Origin: Diaporthe sp. PMI_573
Taxonomy: Eukaryota > Ascomycota > Sordariomycetes > Diaporthales > Diaporthaceae
Direction of reading: 5' to 3'
Assembly: GCA_021399435.1 (NCBI GenBank)
Contig: JAJTUP010000008.1
Span: forward strand, 992,001-1,056,000
DNA length: 64,000 nt
This document shows, piece by piece, positions 1 to 11,062 of this stretch. Both the position numbers and the translations under genes were made by a program. Positions within the stretch are counted from its first letter, which is position 1. Every line of letters begins with the position of its first letter. The notes below the pieces were generated by a model. That model did no database searches and had not been told where the DNA came from. It saw only the letters and a program-made list of their open reading frames with translations.

Positions 1-2
1 AT

Positions 3-539
3 CTAAGAGGGTTGGCAAACGAGTTGCATCCGGCCGAGGACCACTCCACTCAACAGCGTCCGAAGCTATGGGTCATCCAAGCTGGCACGAACAACCTCAC
101 CCCTAAGAAGGGTCTCAACGATAACAGCTTGGATTCAATGGAGGTTCTGCTTAGAACATTGCACGGCCTGACCTGCCCAGGATCCAGATTCTTGCTGACC
201 GGGCTGTTCTATCGCACGGACGTGTCAAACGAACTAGTTGACAAAGCAAATGCTGCATTGCAAGCTCTCGTCGCCAAGCTCCAGCAGGAATTCCCTGGTG
301 TACCACAGTCATCGGAGCAGAGTCACGGCGGGAAAGAAAAAGATCCCGCTCACCACAAGAGGTCGCAGTCCGATGTCAGTGGAGTTGAAAACTTGACAGC
401 ACAGCCACATACCTTCGAGTTCTTGCCAGCACCGCAAATGTATGTGGATGGCGGGTTGTTGGAAGATCATGTTCACTTGAACCGGGAGGGATACCGCCAA
501 TGGATGCAGACGCTGGTGCGGAAAGTAGAGCAGATGTAG
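3..539 (+). CDS. SGNH/GDSL-type hydrolase, C-terminal part (5' end outside window)
   Basis: The frame is open from the first bases and ends at TAG 537-539, so this is the last exon or the tail of a gene that begins before the window. About 178 residues are visible. The SGNH block III signature appears as IQAGTNN, and the C-terminal block V Asp-x-x-His appears as DHVHLNREGY, supplying the catalytic Asp and His. The nucleophile serine block I is not in the window. The arrangement resembles platelet-activating-factor acetylhydrolase 1B-like esterases, which hydrolyse ester or acetyl groups. The true substrate cannot be told. A low-complexity charged insert (about residues 103-125) sits between the two blocks. 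There is no ATG at the start of the visible frame, which fits a partial gene. Confidence 0.75.
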   Translation, partial: LRGLANELHPAEDHSTQQRPKLWVIQAGTNNLTPKKGLNDNSLDSMEVLLRTLHGLTCPGSRFLLTGLFYRTDVSNELVDKANAALQALVAKLQQEFPGVPQSSEQSHGGKEKDPAHHKRSQSDVSGVENLTAQPHTFEFLPAPQMYVDGGLLEDHVHLNREGYRQWMQTLVRKVEQM

Positions 540-3500
540 CGGCTCTCACCACAACGACCGCGTAGCCACAAGCCTGGAAACCGGAGCGTTACATTCGGGG
601 ATAACGATAACATCCGTTCCTTCAACCCGACTGATACCGTGAATGAGGGCCAACAGAGCTCTGAGTAGGGAACCGGGAGCCACGTAGGTCCAAAGTCAGC
701 AGGGACCTCACTGCTTGGTCGGGCACTCGACAAGGAAAAGAAAAGGCACAATGTGCCGATTCCGACCACAGAATCACCCCCGGATGCCCCAGTGTACACC
801 CTTCGTCCCCTATGGGAACCAGCACCAGAGACAGAGCATTAACCACATGGCATAGGAATCAGCGTGTTTGTGTGCTTTTAGTGGGATTATTCTTCAATTT
901 CAAAGCTAGCGTACAGAGACCATGAGGATACACAATAATACGACGTTGCTTCGGTCATTTCTCCTTGGTTGACACGTGGAACTGACACCTTGCTCGATTC
1001 CGTCAAGACGGCGACCACCACATACATTACTACAGTAACACAGCCGCATTCTTCGACAAGCACAAAACGTCATTACGGAGCCCCTATAGCTTGCTTACCT
1101 TTTAACTGGTTATTCTGTAGTGGCTTGTCCCACAGAAAAGTATCCCATAATATGGGGCTTTGCTATAGGAGATTATTCTAAGGAGGCTATTCCATAGGAG
1201 TTCATTCCACGAGAGTGACTCCACAGGAGGTTGCATTGCTCAGGTCTCCACGCTGTCCCCGCGTATTTCGTATGCTCATGGAACTGAGGCGTGTTTGTTG
1301 TTGTGGTGATCACTGACTAAGCCTTGTGCCAGGTTTTGCGGTCTACTCCTTATCATGCTCTGAAACTTACCGATTATTATATAGAAACACATCTCGCATA
1401 CAAATGATCATCATCCGAGTACCCACACGTGTTGTACGAAACATGGTAATTTGGCATAGACAGTTTGACATAGTTACAAGGCAAAGTATCTCAACATACA
1501 GATCATTCTCGCTCCAATGAAGAGGAGCGCCCTGGAAGCAACCCTTGGGGGTAATCTCCGCGAACATGCAGCCAATGCCACCCATGCACGCAATGTAGCA
1601 TTCAAAGCGGCGGTCTGCTGTGACATCGCCTAACCGGACGGCCGTCCATAGGTACAAGAATGGCCCCAGGGTCGTCTTGGGTAGTCACGGGGTCTGATTC
1701 CTCCTGCGCTCCCTGCAGTAGTGCTTTGTCCCGTCGGAAAGTTTCTACAACTACAACCAGCCTCTCACCTAATAGGACGTGTACCTGGATGATGTGCCTG
1801 TGGCACAATGCAGCCTTCAGTTTAGTCATGCTCGCCGCCGTTGAGTACCAGAACATCTCGACAACGCAGCAATTTGCATTCGGCGGCAGCATTGGTAATC
1901 ATTGCTGCTAAATTTCGATGCGAAAGGTAAATCATTGGCCGGAGCGGACATTGTTTTGAAGTGTTCGGCATGTTCGTCCGATAAGTATTCGCCGACAAGC
2001 GAGAGGACCCCTTCCTGGCAGTACACAGTATAGTATTTGTCTTGCAATCACGGCAGCTGGTGCATCCGATGTGTTCTCACCCGGTAAGGCAGATCGTTGA
2101 TTGGTGAGATTCCCAGCCCTGCAGTTGCATGGGGATGTTCAGGTTCGGGCAGGAGGATGCAAGGTGTGTGAAGGGGTTGTTGGAGAACTGATATTGTTGC
2201 AAGACTCATAAGACGGAGTAAAAGATCGTGATATGGAAGGATCGGGACGGCCGGGTAGTGGAGGGGGATCGCATGATGAAACAAGACAAAAGGTACTTCA
2301 GGCCGGGGTTCAGCATGAGGACGCCTCATGCTGTTCGGTTAGACGAGCAGTGCGAGAGAGAGGCCCTGGGGAAGCGAAAACGTGACCGTCTCGACATGCG
2401 CCTGGGTACCCGAGCATCTGTCTCGTCTGACCCGCTCGTTCATGCCACGTTCTCGGCATGATGTCTGCACATGGAAGCCTCCCGCACACTCGGCCGTCCA
2501 TCATCCGTGCTTTGTTGCTCTTGTCTGTTCACTCCACTTTCATGGACCCTCCCTAGGAGAAAAAAGGTTATTTAGTGGCTGTTCGGAGATGCCCTATCGA
2601 CGGCCCTTGGACCGCTTTCTGGTGTATGTCTGCAGAAGGCCTACACTACTGCAAGCGGTCTGCAGGAAGCTGCATACTCTTGTAGGGGTAAACTGGATCG
2701 GGCGCGGCAACGATTGGTTGTTCACCCTAGTGACCGGTGCTATCCAGGTATATAGCAAGGAATATTACCCCAAATACCTGATAGTCTAGGTGTGTATTAA
2801 ACGACCCTGCTATACGGCATGTCTCGATCTCTTATCAAGTTCTGGGCACCCAAATACACAAATTATGAAGGGTGGCCTGTTTTTGTGCACTGGAAGGAGC
2901 AAGATAGCCGCCCGCCGCCCTGAACACCAAGGCATGATGCCACGACTTAACGAGGGCTGTGTGCGAAGCGTACAAGAGTCAACACACCCACCCGCCTCAA
3001 TTCTTATCCTCTCACCTGCCTTCCCCGGGCGCCACCTGGGGCAGTGAATCCTCCAAGCAACACGAGAAAGGAGAAGCCTAGAAGAGCGCGGCCAGGAGCT
3101 TTTTAGAAGAGATCCCAATTCCAGATCTATCGAGTCATAATAGTGAATGAGCGTGCACTAATAATGCCACTGCGGTTGTCCGAGCAAGGCGAGCAAGCAA
3201 GCCAAGCCATTTTGGCCTTGAGGCACCTGGGCACCCACCCGTCCGTGCCACGCCTGCAGGTCCCACCTGGGCACGCCTGCTGGGATGGCCGGGAACCACG
3301 GCGGCGCGTCTGGCCAGTGTATGACTTGCTCCGGGCTGCAGATCCTTAAACGGAAAAGTAAACCTTAAAATCATCGCAGGAACGTTTTGCTGCCAAATAA
3401 ACACGTGTGTGTGTGTCTGAGGCACTTTTCTCATGTGCTTACCCTCTCGAAATGCCTGGCGAACTGGCTTCGGAAGTCGTCTCGGTGGCTTCCGAACGCA

Positions 3501-4524
3501 CCTGTGATGTATCGAGCTTCATCTTTGCGCCATCTTCGCACTGTTCACTCCAGATCGATGCCGTTGCATCTGAGGGGAGGCAAGGCGTCGCAGCCACATG
3601 TGCACCCTTCTCACCCTGTACAACTTGTTGCCAGTGGTACTATAGAGGCCCTGGCCTCTGCTAAGCCGCCTGCTGCCAATAACGCTCAATGTTTCGAATC
3701 TTAATTCGATAGACCGTCGGATAATGCACGGACGACGGGCCCTCGCTAGCTGCAATGACTCGTGCCATCCCAAGCTTCGGGGGTGTTCATTCAGTTCTTC
3801 GTGTGCCAGTTTGTGCAATCAATCGATGAATGCCGAGTCCTCTGCCAAAGTCTTCTGTAATTTCACCACGGGTGGTAGCGATCTCGAATCTACAACGTAT
3901 CACCTGTGGCCCCCCGGTTTGAAAAGCCCCAAGGTCGCAGCGAACACCGTGCCCACCGCTAGGAACGGTGCTTAGGAGAGTTGTCGACTCGTCTTGCAGG
4001 AAGCGTCTGGGGGCGGGTAGGCGGGCGTGTCCACAGTAGCAGAGTAGCTAGGTAGGCTATCCATCCGGTCCGGGGGTGTGCTCGAGCCCGGCAGGGGAGT
4101 CATGGCTGTCCGAACATGGGCGCACTCCTTAGCTGGGCCGCTGGGCCGAGCTTTACGTACATTACATACATGGGCAAGGTTCATTCATGCCCACAAGATA
4201 GAGTTGGCAACTGCAGCCCCGGCGCTGGAGGCACACGAACTGTGCATGTTACAGAGTTTGGTTCCCAACGGTGCGATGAATGCACCGTTGCCAGGGGTTC
4301 ATGGCTCTTGGGGTCAGCAGCGGTGTGTGACGAACCTAGCGGGCAAAAACGCAGTCCCAGTTACTTGGTCGATTATGGTTTGGGCCCTATTTGATATAAC
4401 TTGGCGGCGTTCATCTTTTCTAGATCTATTCTATTTGGACGTCCTGCGGCATCCACTTTTATGTGTAGTTTGTGATCTTCTTTACACCCCCTGGTTACGA
4501 CCTGCGTTCGCAGATGTCGTGAAC
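540..4524. other. Intergenic region, about 4 kb, no supported gene
   Basis: Only short, mutually overlapping reading frames occur here, with no recognisable domains and no splice-joinable coding. It contains a degenerate 14-15 nt tandem repeat at 1163-1234 and a short GT run near 3405-3416. The final 447 nt (from 4078) are open in frame with the following gene but look like promoter and leader sequence. No tRNA or transposon was recognised. Confidence 0.5.
1163..1234. repeat. Degenerate 14-15 nt tandem repeat, about five units
   Basis: Five consecutive units start at 1163, 1178, 1192, 1207 and 1221. Each reads roughly C-(T/C)-A-(T/A/C)-(A)-GGAG-N4-T with 14-15 nt spacing. For example, ctataggagattatt is followed by ctaaggaggctatt and then ccataggagttcatt. 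The units are diverged, so this is an old minisatellite-like array. No function can be assigned. Confidence 0.6.
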
Positions 4525-5861
4525 ATGTCGGCAACATCACCCAGCGTCCCGGATGGGTCAGAGGTCTTCTCCAAGGACTCGCAGAGCGGCACCGTGATCA
4601 TTGTGTCGGGAGTGCTTACAGGCCTGTCGACGATCGTGGTCTTGCTCCGACTGTATACCCGACAATTCATCCTCAAGACTGCAGGTGCCGATGACTGGAC
4701 GATGGGCCTCGCTCAGCTGCTGAGCATCGCGGCGGGGACCTCGACTATGCTAGGTGCGGCAGCCGTGTGTGTATCTTGTGGTTGACAAACAGGTCTAACA
4801 AGGCGCTCAGAAGCACACTACGGCCTCGGTCGCCACATAGGAACGCTAAGCAGTGAGAACGTCATCAAGTCTCTTGAAGTAAGAGACCCAGACGCGTACA
4901 AGCACTCGTAGGTCCATTGACTTTGGCTAATGCGTTATACATAGTGCCTTTTCGGCGCCATCTTCAGCTACAATTTTGGAATGAACGTTATCAAAGTCAG
5001 CTTTCTTCTTCAATACCGCCGTATTTTTCCAAGTCCACACCTCAAGGTCATCTGCTTCTGGGGACTTATATTTGTCGGCTTTTGGACGGCCATCCAAGGC
5101 GTTCTTCTCACCATAACCTGCATTCCATTGGGAACAATCCAACCAAGTACAGCGTCGTGGTGTCTCGACACTCTGCCAATATGGGAATTCACCTCAGCTG
5201 TGGGCCTCATTACAGACTTCGCCATTTTTCTGCTCCCAATGCCGAGCATATGGAAACTGCCGATAGCTCGGAAACAGAGAATAGTCCTTTTCGCGATCTT
5301 CGGTCTCGGGTTTTTGTAAGTTCGCACTGGAGTTGGCTGTGAAATTTAGCTATCTGGTCTAATATTCTGAGCAGCGTGTGCATTGTCTCGATCATCCGCC
5401 TCCCCACCCTTCGAGCGGCATCGATGGCGACAGACCCAACATGGAACAACGTTTCAGCCGCCCTCTGGACACTGACCGAGCTCAATGTCGCCATCCTATG
5501 CTCCAGCCTCCCAGTGCTCAGGCCACTGGTCTTTAAGTCGTCCGGGCGCGGCAGCAGGAAGACGATCACGGGCGACGCAGCGAAGGTTGCCTCCAAGCAA
5601 AACTCGAGGGGCGACGCGTTGGAGCTGACGGCGACATCCCGGAGGAAAACTATGCGGTCGACGGTGGTCCCGGGGCCTAATGAGAGTTCGGACGAGCTGG
5701 TGCATTCCTCGATCGATGAAATGGTGTATGCGCCCGTTGAGCCTGGCAACAAACCCGCGGCCGGTTACAATACTGTAGTGCTCACTGATGATAATGCGGC
5801 AGAGCTGGGGCAAAGCCAGTCAGTCAAGACATGGATATACAGCGATAAAAGGGATGGTTGA
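4525..5861 (+). CDS. Pth11-like seven-transmembrane (fungal rhodopsin-fold) protein
   Basis: Four exons fit the frame: 4525-4753, 4811-4878, 4945-5315 and 5375-5861, all with GT-AG borders, giving 384 residues. The protein has a short outer N-terminus and then about seven hydrophobic segments. Family landmarks are visible: LRLYTRQFILK followed by ADDW after helix 1, HYGLGRHI after helix 2, KVSFLLQYRRIF, the W-C-x-D loop before helix 5, and LPMPSIWKLP in the third inner loop. A Ser/Thr-rich cytoplasmic tail of about 120 residues ends the protein. No CFEM domain precedes the helices. Members of this large ascomycete family are putative surface receptors; PTH11 in Magnaporthe acts in host-surface sensing, but the ligand of this one is unknown. 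The start chosen is the ATG directly before helix 1. The gene converges on the monooxygenase 163 bp downstream. Confidence 0.85.
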
Positions 5862-6024
5862 TCAGAGGCGTTCATGGGACACCCAGCGATGACTTCAAGT
5901 TGAGCTTTACTTCCTGTACAGCTACCATAATTCCAGCGCTTCATTCCCAACAAGGACTGATCCATTTTCGACTCGTGTGGTAACACTGCTTCGCTACGAG
6001 TCGGCGGGTCATTTGAGCGACTCG

Positions 6025-7514
6025 CTAATTTTCTGGCTTTTTAACCCGATGCACCCACGGTACCTTGCCTTCAAATGGCTCCTCGCCTTCTATGAAGTCC
6101 AGGCACGGAGCGTTGCTGATCGTAGGCGAACCCTTAAACTTCAAGAAGAGCTTGTTAAAGTTCGGGATAGCGGGGATAACATATTGGTCCACAAGCCAGT
6201 ATGCCGTGTTCGGCCACGCGCACAACCTGGTGTTGCGTGCTGAGAAGTTGTAGTCGTCCAGGACCCCTTCCCTGCGGGCATCTTGGTACCGGTAGAACAG
6301 TGCACCCAGATCGGTCTCACTAGGCACAACCTCCTTATCGCTGGACTCGAGGAGGCTGTTCAGCTCGTTCACAAGCACAACGACGTCCTGCAGAGCATTG
6401 TTGAAACCAAGCCCAGCGTTCGGCGTGAATTTGTGAGCGGCGTCACCGGCTAAAACGATGCGGCCGGCACTCCAGTGCTTCAGGATGCCTTCCTCGAGGT
6501 TCGCCATGCCGGCCGATTTCCTGTGGGGGAACACGTCCTTGACCTTGATGCGGTCGCCGATCTTCATGTCGGCGTGCTTGGCGGCGAACTCCTCCATGTC
6601 CTCCCCGGTGAACGTTACCCGTTCCGTGGTCGGTGTGTCGAGCTTTTCGTACACGAACAGCCATGAGCGATGGTGGGCGTTGAGGAACTGGAGGGACGCC
6701 TTATTGCCATGGGTGATGCAGTGGTCTCCAGGTGCGTACTCCCACCGCCTCGGGAATGAGCACCACATTGTCTTGTACGCATGCTGGAAGGGTACTATAT
6801 CGTTGACGTCGGCGTCTGGGGATTTCCTTAAGGACAGTTCCCGCACTTCTAGTTGTTAGTAACCTGCTATGGAGCCTAAAGCCTTGCATTCTGGAACATT
6901 CCAAAACATGAAAGACCGTGATCCGTCGAAGGAGAAGAGTGATGCTTACTGAGCTTCCGGGTCTGGCTGTGCACTCCGTCCGCACCGAGAACGATGGACC
7001 CTTGGTAGGTTGAGCCATCGGCGCAGGTGACAGTTACACCGTCATCTGTTTCCTCGATGTTCTCAAGCTGCTTGTTCGTGTGAATCCGCGCCTGGTCCTT
7101 TTCATTGAGTCCATCATAAATGGCTTGGATGAGCTCTGCTCGATGAAACATGAACGAAAACGTGCCGTGGCTGAGCAATTTGGGTTAGCCAGTTTTGTCG
7201 ACAATGTCCACTCAAGGTAAGACACACTTCTCTCTTATCGTATGAGTGTGCAGGCTTTCCATAAACAGGCCCAGAGTCGTGTAGTCTGCCCAGCGCAGAA
7301 CCTCGTGACCTATCTTTTGCAACTTCTCATAGAGGCCGAGTTGTGCCAGTACTCGCAGGCTGTATGGAAAAAGCACCAGAGACGCCCCGACATCCTCGAA
7401 AACCTGGGGCCGTCGTTCGAGCACGACGAAGTCGATCCCTGCTCTCGATAGCGCATGTGCGGCTGTCAATCCTGTGGGGCCGGCCCCTACAATAATGACC
7501 TTGAAGTCTGACAT
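6025..7514 (-). CDS. FAD-dependent monooxygenase (PF01494-like)
   Basis: Three exons on the minus strand, 7514-7228, 7170-6950 and 6848-6025, give 443 residues with phases that restore conserved sequence. The N-terminal Rossmann motif GAGPTGLTAAHALSRAG binds the FAD ADP moiety and is followed by VLERR. The middle motif GADGVHSQTRK and the late GDAAHKFTPNAGLGFNNALQD (the GD motif that contacts the FAD ribityl chain) are intact. The overall pattern is that of class A flavoprotein hydroxylases used in fungal secondary metabolism, where such enzymes epoxidise or hydroxylate aromatic or isoprenoid intermediates using NAD(P)H and O2. No polyketide synthase, NRPS or prenyltransferase is within the window, so cluster membership is unproven. 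No C-terminal membrane anchor is obvious. Confidence 0.9.
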
Positions 7515-10500
7515 GGAGGCGGACTGGTGATTTGAGACAAGACGGAGGAGTCTACGAAGCGTAGAAGTTCGCGCGATGATGCCACTTCATAGGGGTCTAT
7601 AGAACTTTTAAGCCTCAAATATCGTGCCGTGGCCCCGAGGTTGTGGATATTGGCTGTCCATCCGGCTCCACATCCCATCCCGACAGTGGATCAGGCCACG
7701 GTCACCTCAGGGACCGTGCCCAGACGGAGCGGCGCGATCCATCACTTGCGATCCGACACTCCGACCAGAAATCCGACAGATAAAAAAGATATGTCAACAA
7801 CAATGGGAGTAAATTTGGATGAACGCACGAAAAACAAGATTTGCAGTATCGTATAAGTCTGCATGTTTCTGAGGAATGCTGTGGGATAAGCAGCATTTCT
7901 GCCAATTCGACACTAAGACCGACCTTCACAATCTCATAGGCCCACGATTGTAGCTTAGCGATGTGAAGTCAATGCTGGATCCCAAGCAGTCTCTTGCATC
8001 AGGGGTATTTGTATATAAGCAAGAAGCAGCGGTCAATTCGGCCAGCGTGTTATGGGGAAGATGGGAAAAGACAACTCATGCTGATCGAGACAATCACACG
8101 TGCAGCGATCCGTTGATCAATATTATAGTTAGCAATCCCAATAACACAAGGCTGCAGGTGATGGCTTTCAATTTCAAATATAGTCTGTTCGAGCTGCTAT
8201 TGAGTCTTCAAACGATGGGATTTATTCCTGAAAAGAATCGACCCAATTCGATCTGCTGCTATTGGACCGGGAATGATTGCCAGCCACTGAACGGTTTTAT
8301 CATTGGAAATACATGGGGCTTTCGAATCCACGGAAATGACGATGCTAGAACGCCAGAACGAGCGAGTTTCACCCTTGTTCCAAGACTCACGGGATGGAGA
8401 CTTTGAGGGGCATATCCTGTCGGTCTTCTTGTGATTTCTGATGTCATTCAAGGCTTTCGCATTGATAAATCTCCTCTCGACTGTTTGCAAGTGATACAAC
8501 ACTCTCTGCAGTGTAATTTGATATGAAAAGACTTCTGAATTCCAGCAGGTGGTTGATATCTCGTTTCGTGGGCTTCAGCCCATATAGGCTGTCACTTTTG
8601 ATCCTGATAATAGAACGGCACGATATACCTAACAAGCTGCAGGCTCCAGAAGACCAAATTCTCATGAAAAGTATATGATCTTGAACAGAAATTGAATAAG
8701 AGGTAGTCAACGCCAAAATTAACGCCTCGGTGTGATATAACCATCAATGTAAGCTATAGAGTATGCTGAGAATATATAAGTTTTGCATCCTTGATGTGCA
8801 GATTGAAGAAGACTCGAGCGGCTCTACTAGTAGTGTTGGATCTGGATGAAAGAGTAATCGTCATAATCTCCATGCCAAGTGAGAAAGAATCAGCACGTTT
8901 TTAAGCGACTGCGAAGGGCTGGGTACCTAGATAGTTAGAGTGTTTTCATGTTCCCATAGTCTTGGCATGAGCAAGCCCTTCAGTTCCATACAGATTCTCG
9001 TGCTGTTGTCGCTGACATGTTTTGCGCCAGAGTGCTTCCCAACATTGAAGAGAAAGAACGTAACTTTGGGGGACATAAATGCTCTCGAGAACATATTAGC
9101 AATTTGGAGTGTCTCTCTCTTGAATGAATTCCCTTGGCGATTCATCAAGTCATCAGTCAGCATAACTGAATTCTGCAATCAAGATTGAAGGCATCCTAGA
9201 CAGCTACGTATTGGCGTCGCTCTACATCGAGCTTCAACCCTCCGGGTGCGTTATCTTACAGAGGCGGCTGGTACACACTTCCCGATGTGAAACGTGGATG
9301 GCGCGTGTGCCCAACAATATACTATATCACATGCACCAGTGGAGTGGATCTTTCGTGGCTTTTCTTCAGTACATTGGATATGTCTACTTGACTTCAGGCT
9401 CTGTACTAGTAGCTGAGACTGGTCCTCGAACCCAAGATGTGGCGAACGCACTCAGCTGTAAGAGGGCTTTCGTGCTATGTGTCCCTCCAAATCCGTCATG
9501 CCACCCGAGGACGTCAGCGCGGGCCTCAGAATGACCATCGTAGTGCTGGCCTTTCGCCACCTTTTTTCTTTATGCCTAGGTATTACCCACGTATCCTCGT
9601 AGCTATTTCGTGAACTCGACTGGTCTACATTACGAACCCACTCGCAGAATCAGCCCGAAAAGATCGTTACTGGTTGATGCAATGACCAAAGGCCTACCCT
9701 AATTGTGTCCAACCAGAGGTTCAGGCTAGGAAAGGTCCAGCATGAAATAATTGTTCGGTTATCAACCGTGACAAAAAGTCAATTCCGTAGGTTGCAAATG
9801 ATGAGGTGAGGGGCTGTGGTGGTGTTTCACCGTGGTACGCCCGCGGAGCGTCAATTCGCTTCTTTATTCCAATCCGGGCTGTTAATCTCAGAAACAATGC
9901 CTCGGTAACCATGTGGTCCTCGGCGGGGTCCCGAACATGTTTGATATCCGTCGGCACGATCTTTGTTTGTTGGGACAAACTCCCATAGTCATCCTAATTC
10001 ACCACGGCGGGACGAACTCGCTTCCTTCCTTCCGCCAGGTTACACTGGGCGTAGCAACGACAGGGGAGCTGTGTAAGAAGATGAATGAAGCGATTCGGTC
10101 GTTGGTTGTCAGATGGTGGAAAAAAGTCACCGCTCCTTGGTTGATGGATAGCGTCAGCCTTAGGAGGCACCGGTGACCGCTCTCTCGGATGTCAAATGCC
10201 GCAGCTAAAGGTGACCTGGTCGAAAGCTCGGCAGGAATTTGGCGGTCGTCGCTTGATCAAACACGACTCCCGCCGCGTCATGGTGTCGCGTTGGTCGAAT
10301 GCTCGGGGAGTCGCCTGTTTGGGTTAGATGGGGAGGGAGGACGAGCTGGGCAGCGTGTCTTTTAGGCGTGGGCGGGCTACGCTCGGAGTCAACGTCGTTC
10401 TAGTGCCAGGGGGAAGATTGAAACACGGTGACAGCGTGTGGGGAGCCAATGAATTTGGTGAGTGTTGGGCGGTGGTGTTTCCTGCTTTGTTTGACACGCA

Positions 10501-11062
10501 CCTGTGGACAGGCTGCAGGGGTTGCTGTAAGGGGCGAGCTCCACTTAGAGCCACACCCCTGCTCCCGCCTCGGCGGCTCTGAGCCAACCAAGCTTTGACC
10601 AGAGCTTCGACCTTAGACACACCCCGTCGACAGGCAAGCTCTTGGGCTGGACTGCATAACCATTGCATTGTGAATTGAGAGCCATTGTTTGTGGTTTCTT
10701 GCGTGGGTTGACCTCGCTCTTTGTCCGTAGGTATCTTGCATCTTCAAGTCACCCAACCAGTCACTCGACTTCGATTCTTGTCTCCATATTTAACCCACAC
10801 CCTCGCTCCCATCTCTTGGCATTCTTTCCTCGCCGTGTGCTCTCATCGATCGTCAACCACTTAACATCAGCGACAGCTGCCTCTCTCAACGTAGAGTTCG
10901 TTCTTCTTCGTTCGGTTTGCGTTTTCATCGTCCGCGTCGGCGACACTTTGCCAAGAGTCAGGAACTCTTCTCTTCTCCGTTCCCCGTTGTTGTCCATTCT
11001 CCATTCTTCAGTCTCCATTTTTTCCCCTTCTGACAGCGACACTCTTTTCCAAACTCGTCAAA
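7515..11062. other. Intergenic region, about 3.5 kb, no supported gene
   Basis: The 7.9-9.2 kb part is AT-richer, with short frames on both strands that lack recognisable domains. A 144-codon frame from the ATG at 7972 was considered and rejected. The last 500 nt, from about 10660, are strongly CT-rich on the plus strand, as is usual for leaders of highly expressed fungal genes, and lead into the LPMO gene. Confidence 0.5.

Noticed and set aside
3660..3720. Possible tRNA T-arm-like string (gtttcgaatc)
   Set aside because: No matching acceptor stem, D-arm or anticodon arm at the required distances.
7972..8406. 144-codon plus-strand frame (MLDPKQSLASG...) between the monooxygenase and the LPMO
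   Set aside because: Gene-like length but AT-rich third positions, no recognised motif, a TATA-like string inside the frame, and overlap with long antisense frames; not enough to call a gene.
8967..9188. Short plus-strand frame starting MSKPFSSIQILVLLSLTCFAPEC, resembling a signal peptide
   Set aside because: The antisense strand is open over the same stretch, only two cysteines follow, and there is no leader or promoter signature.
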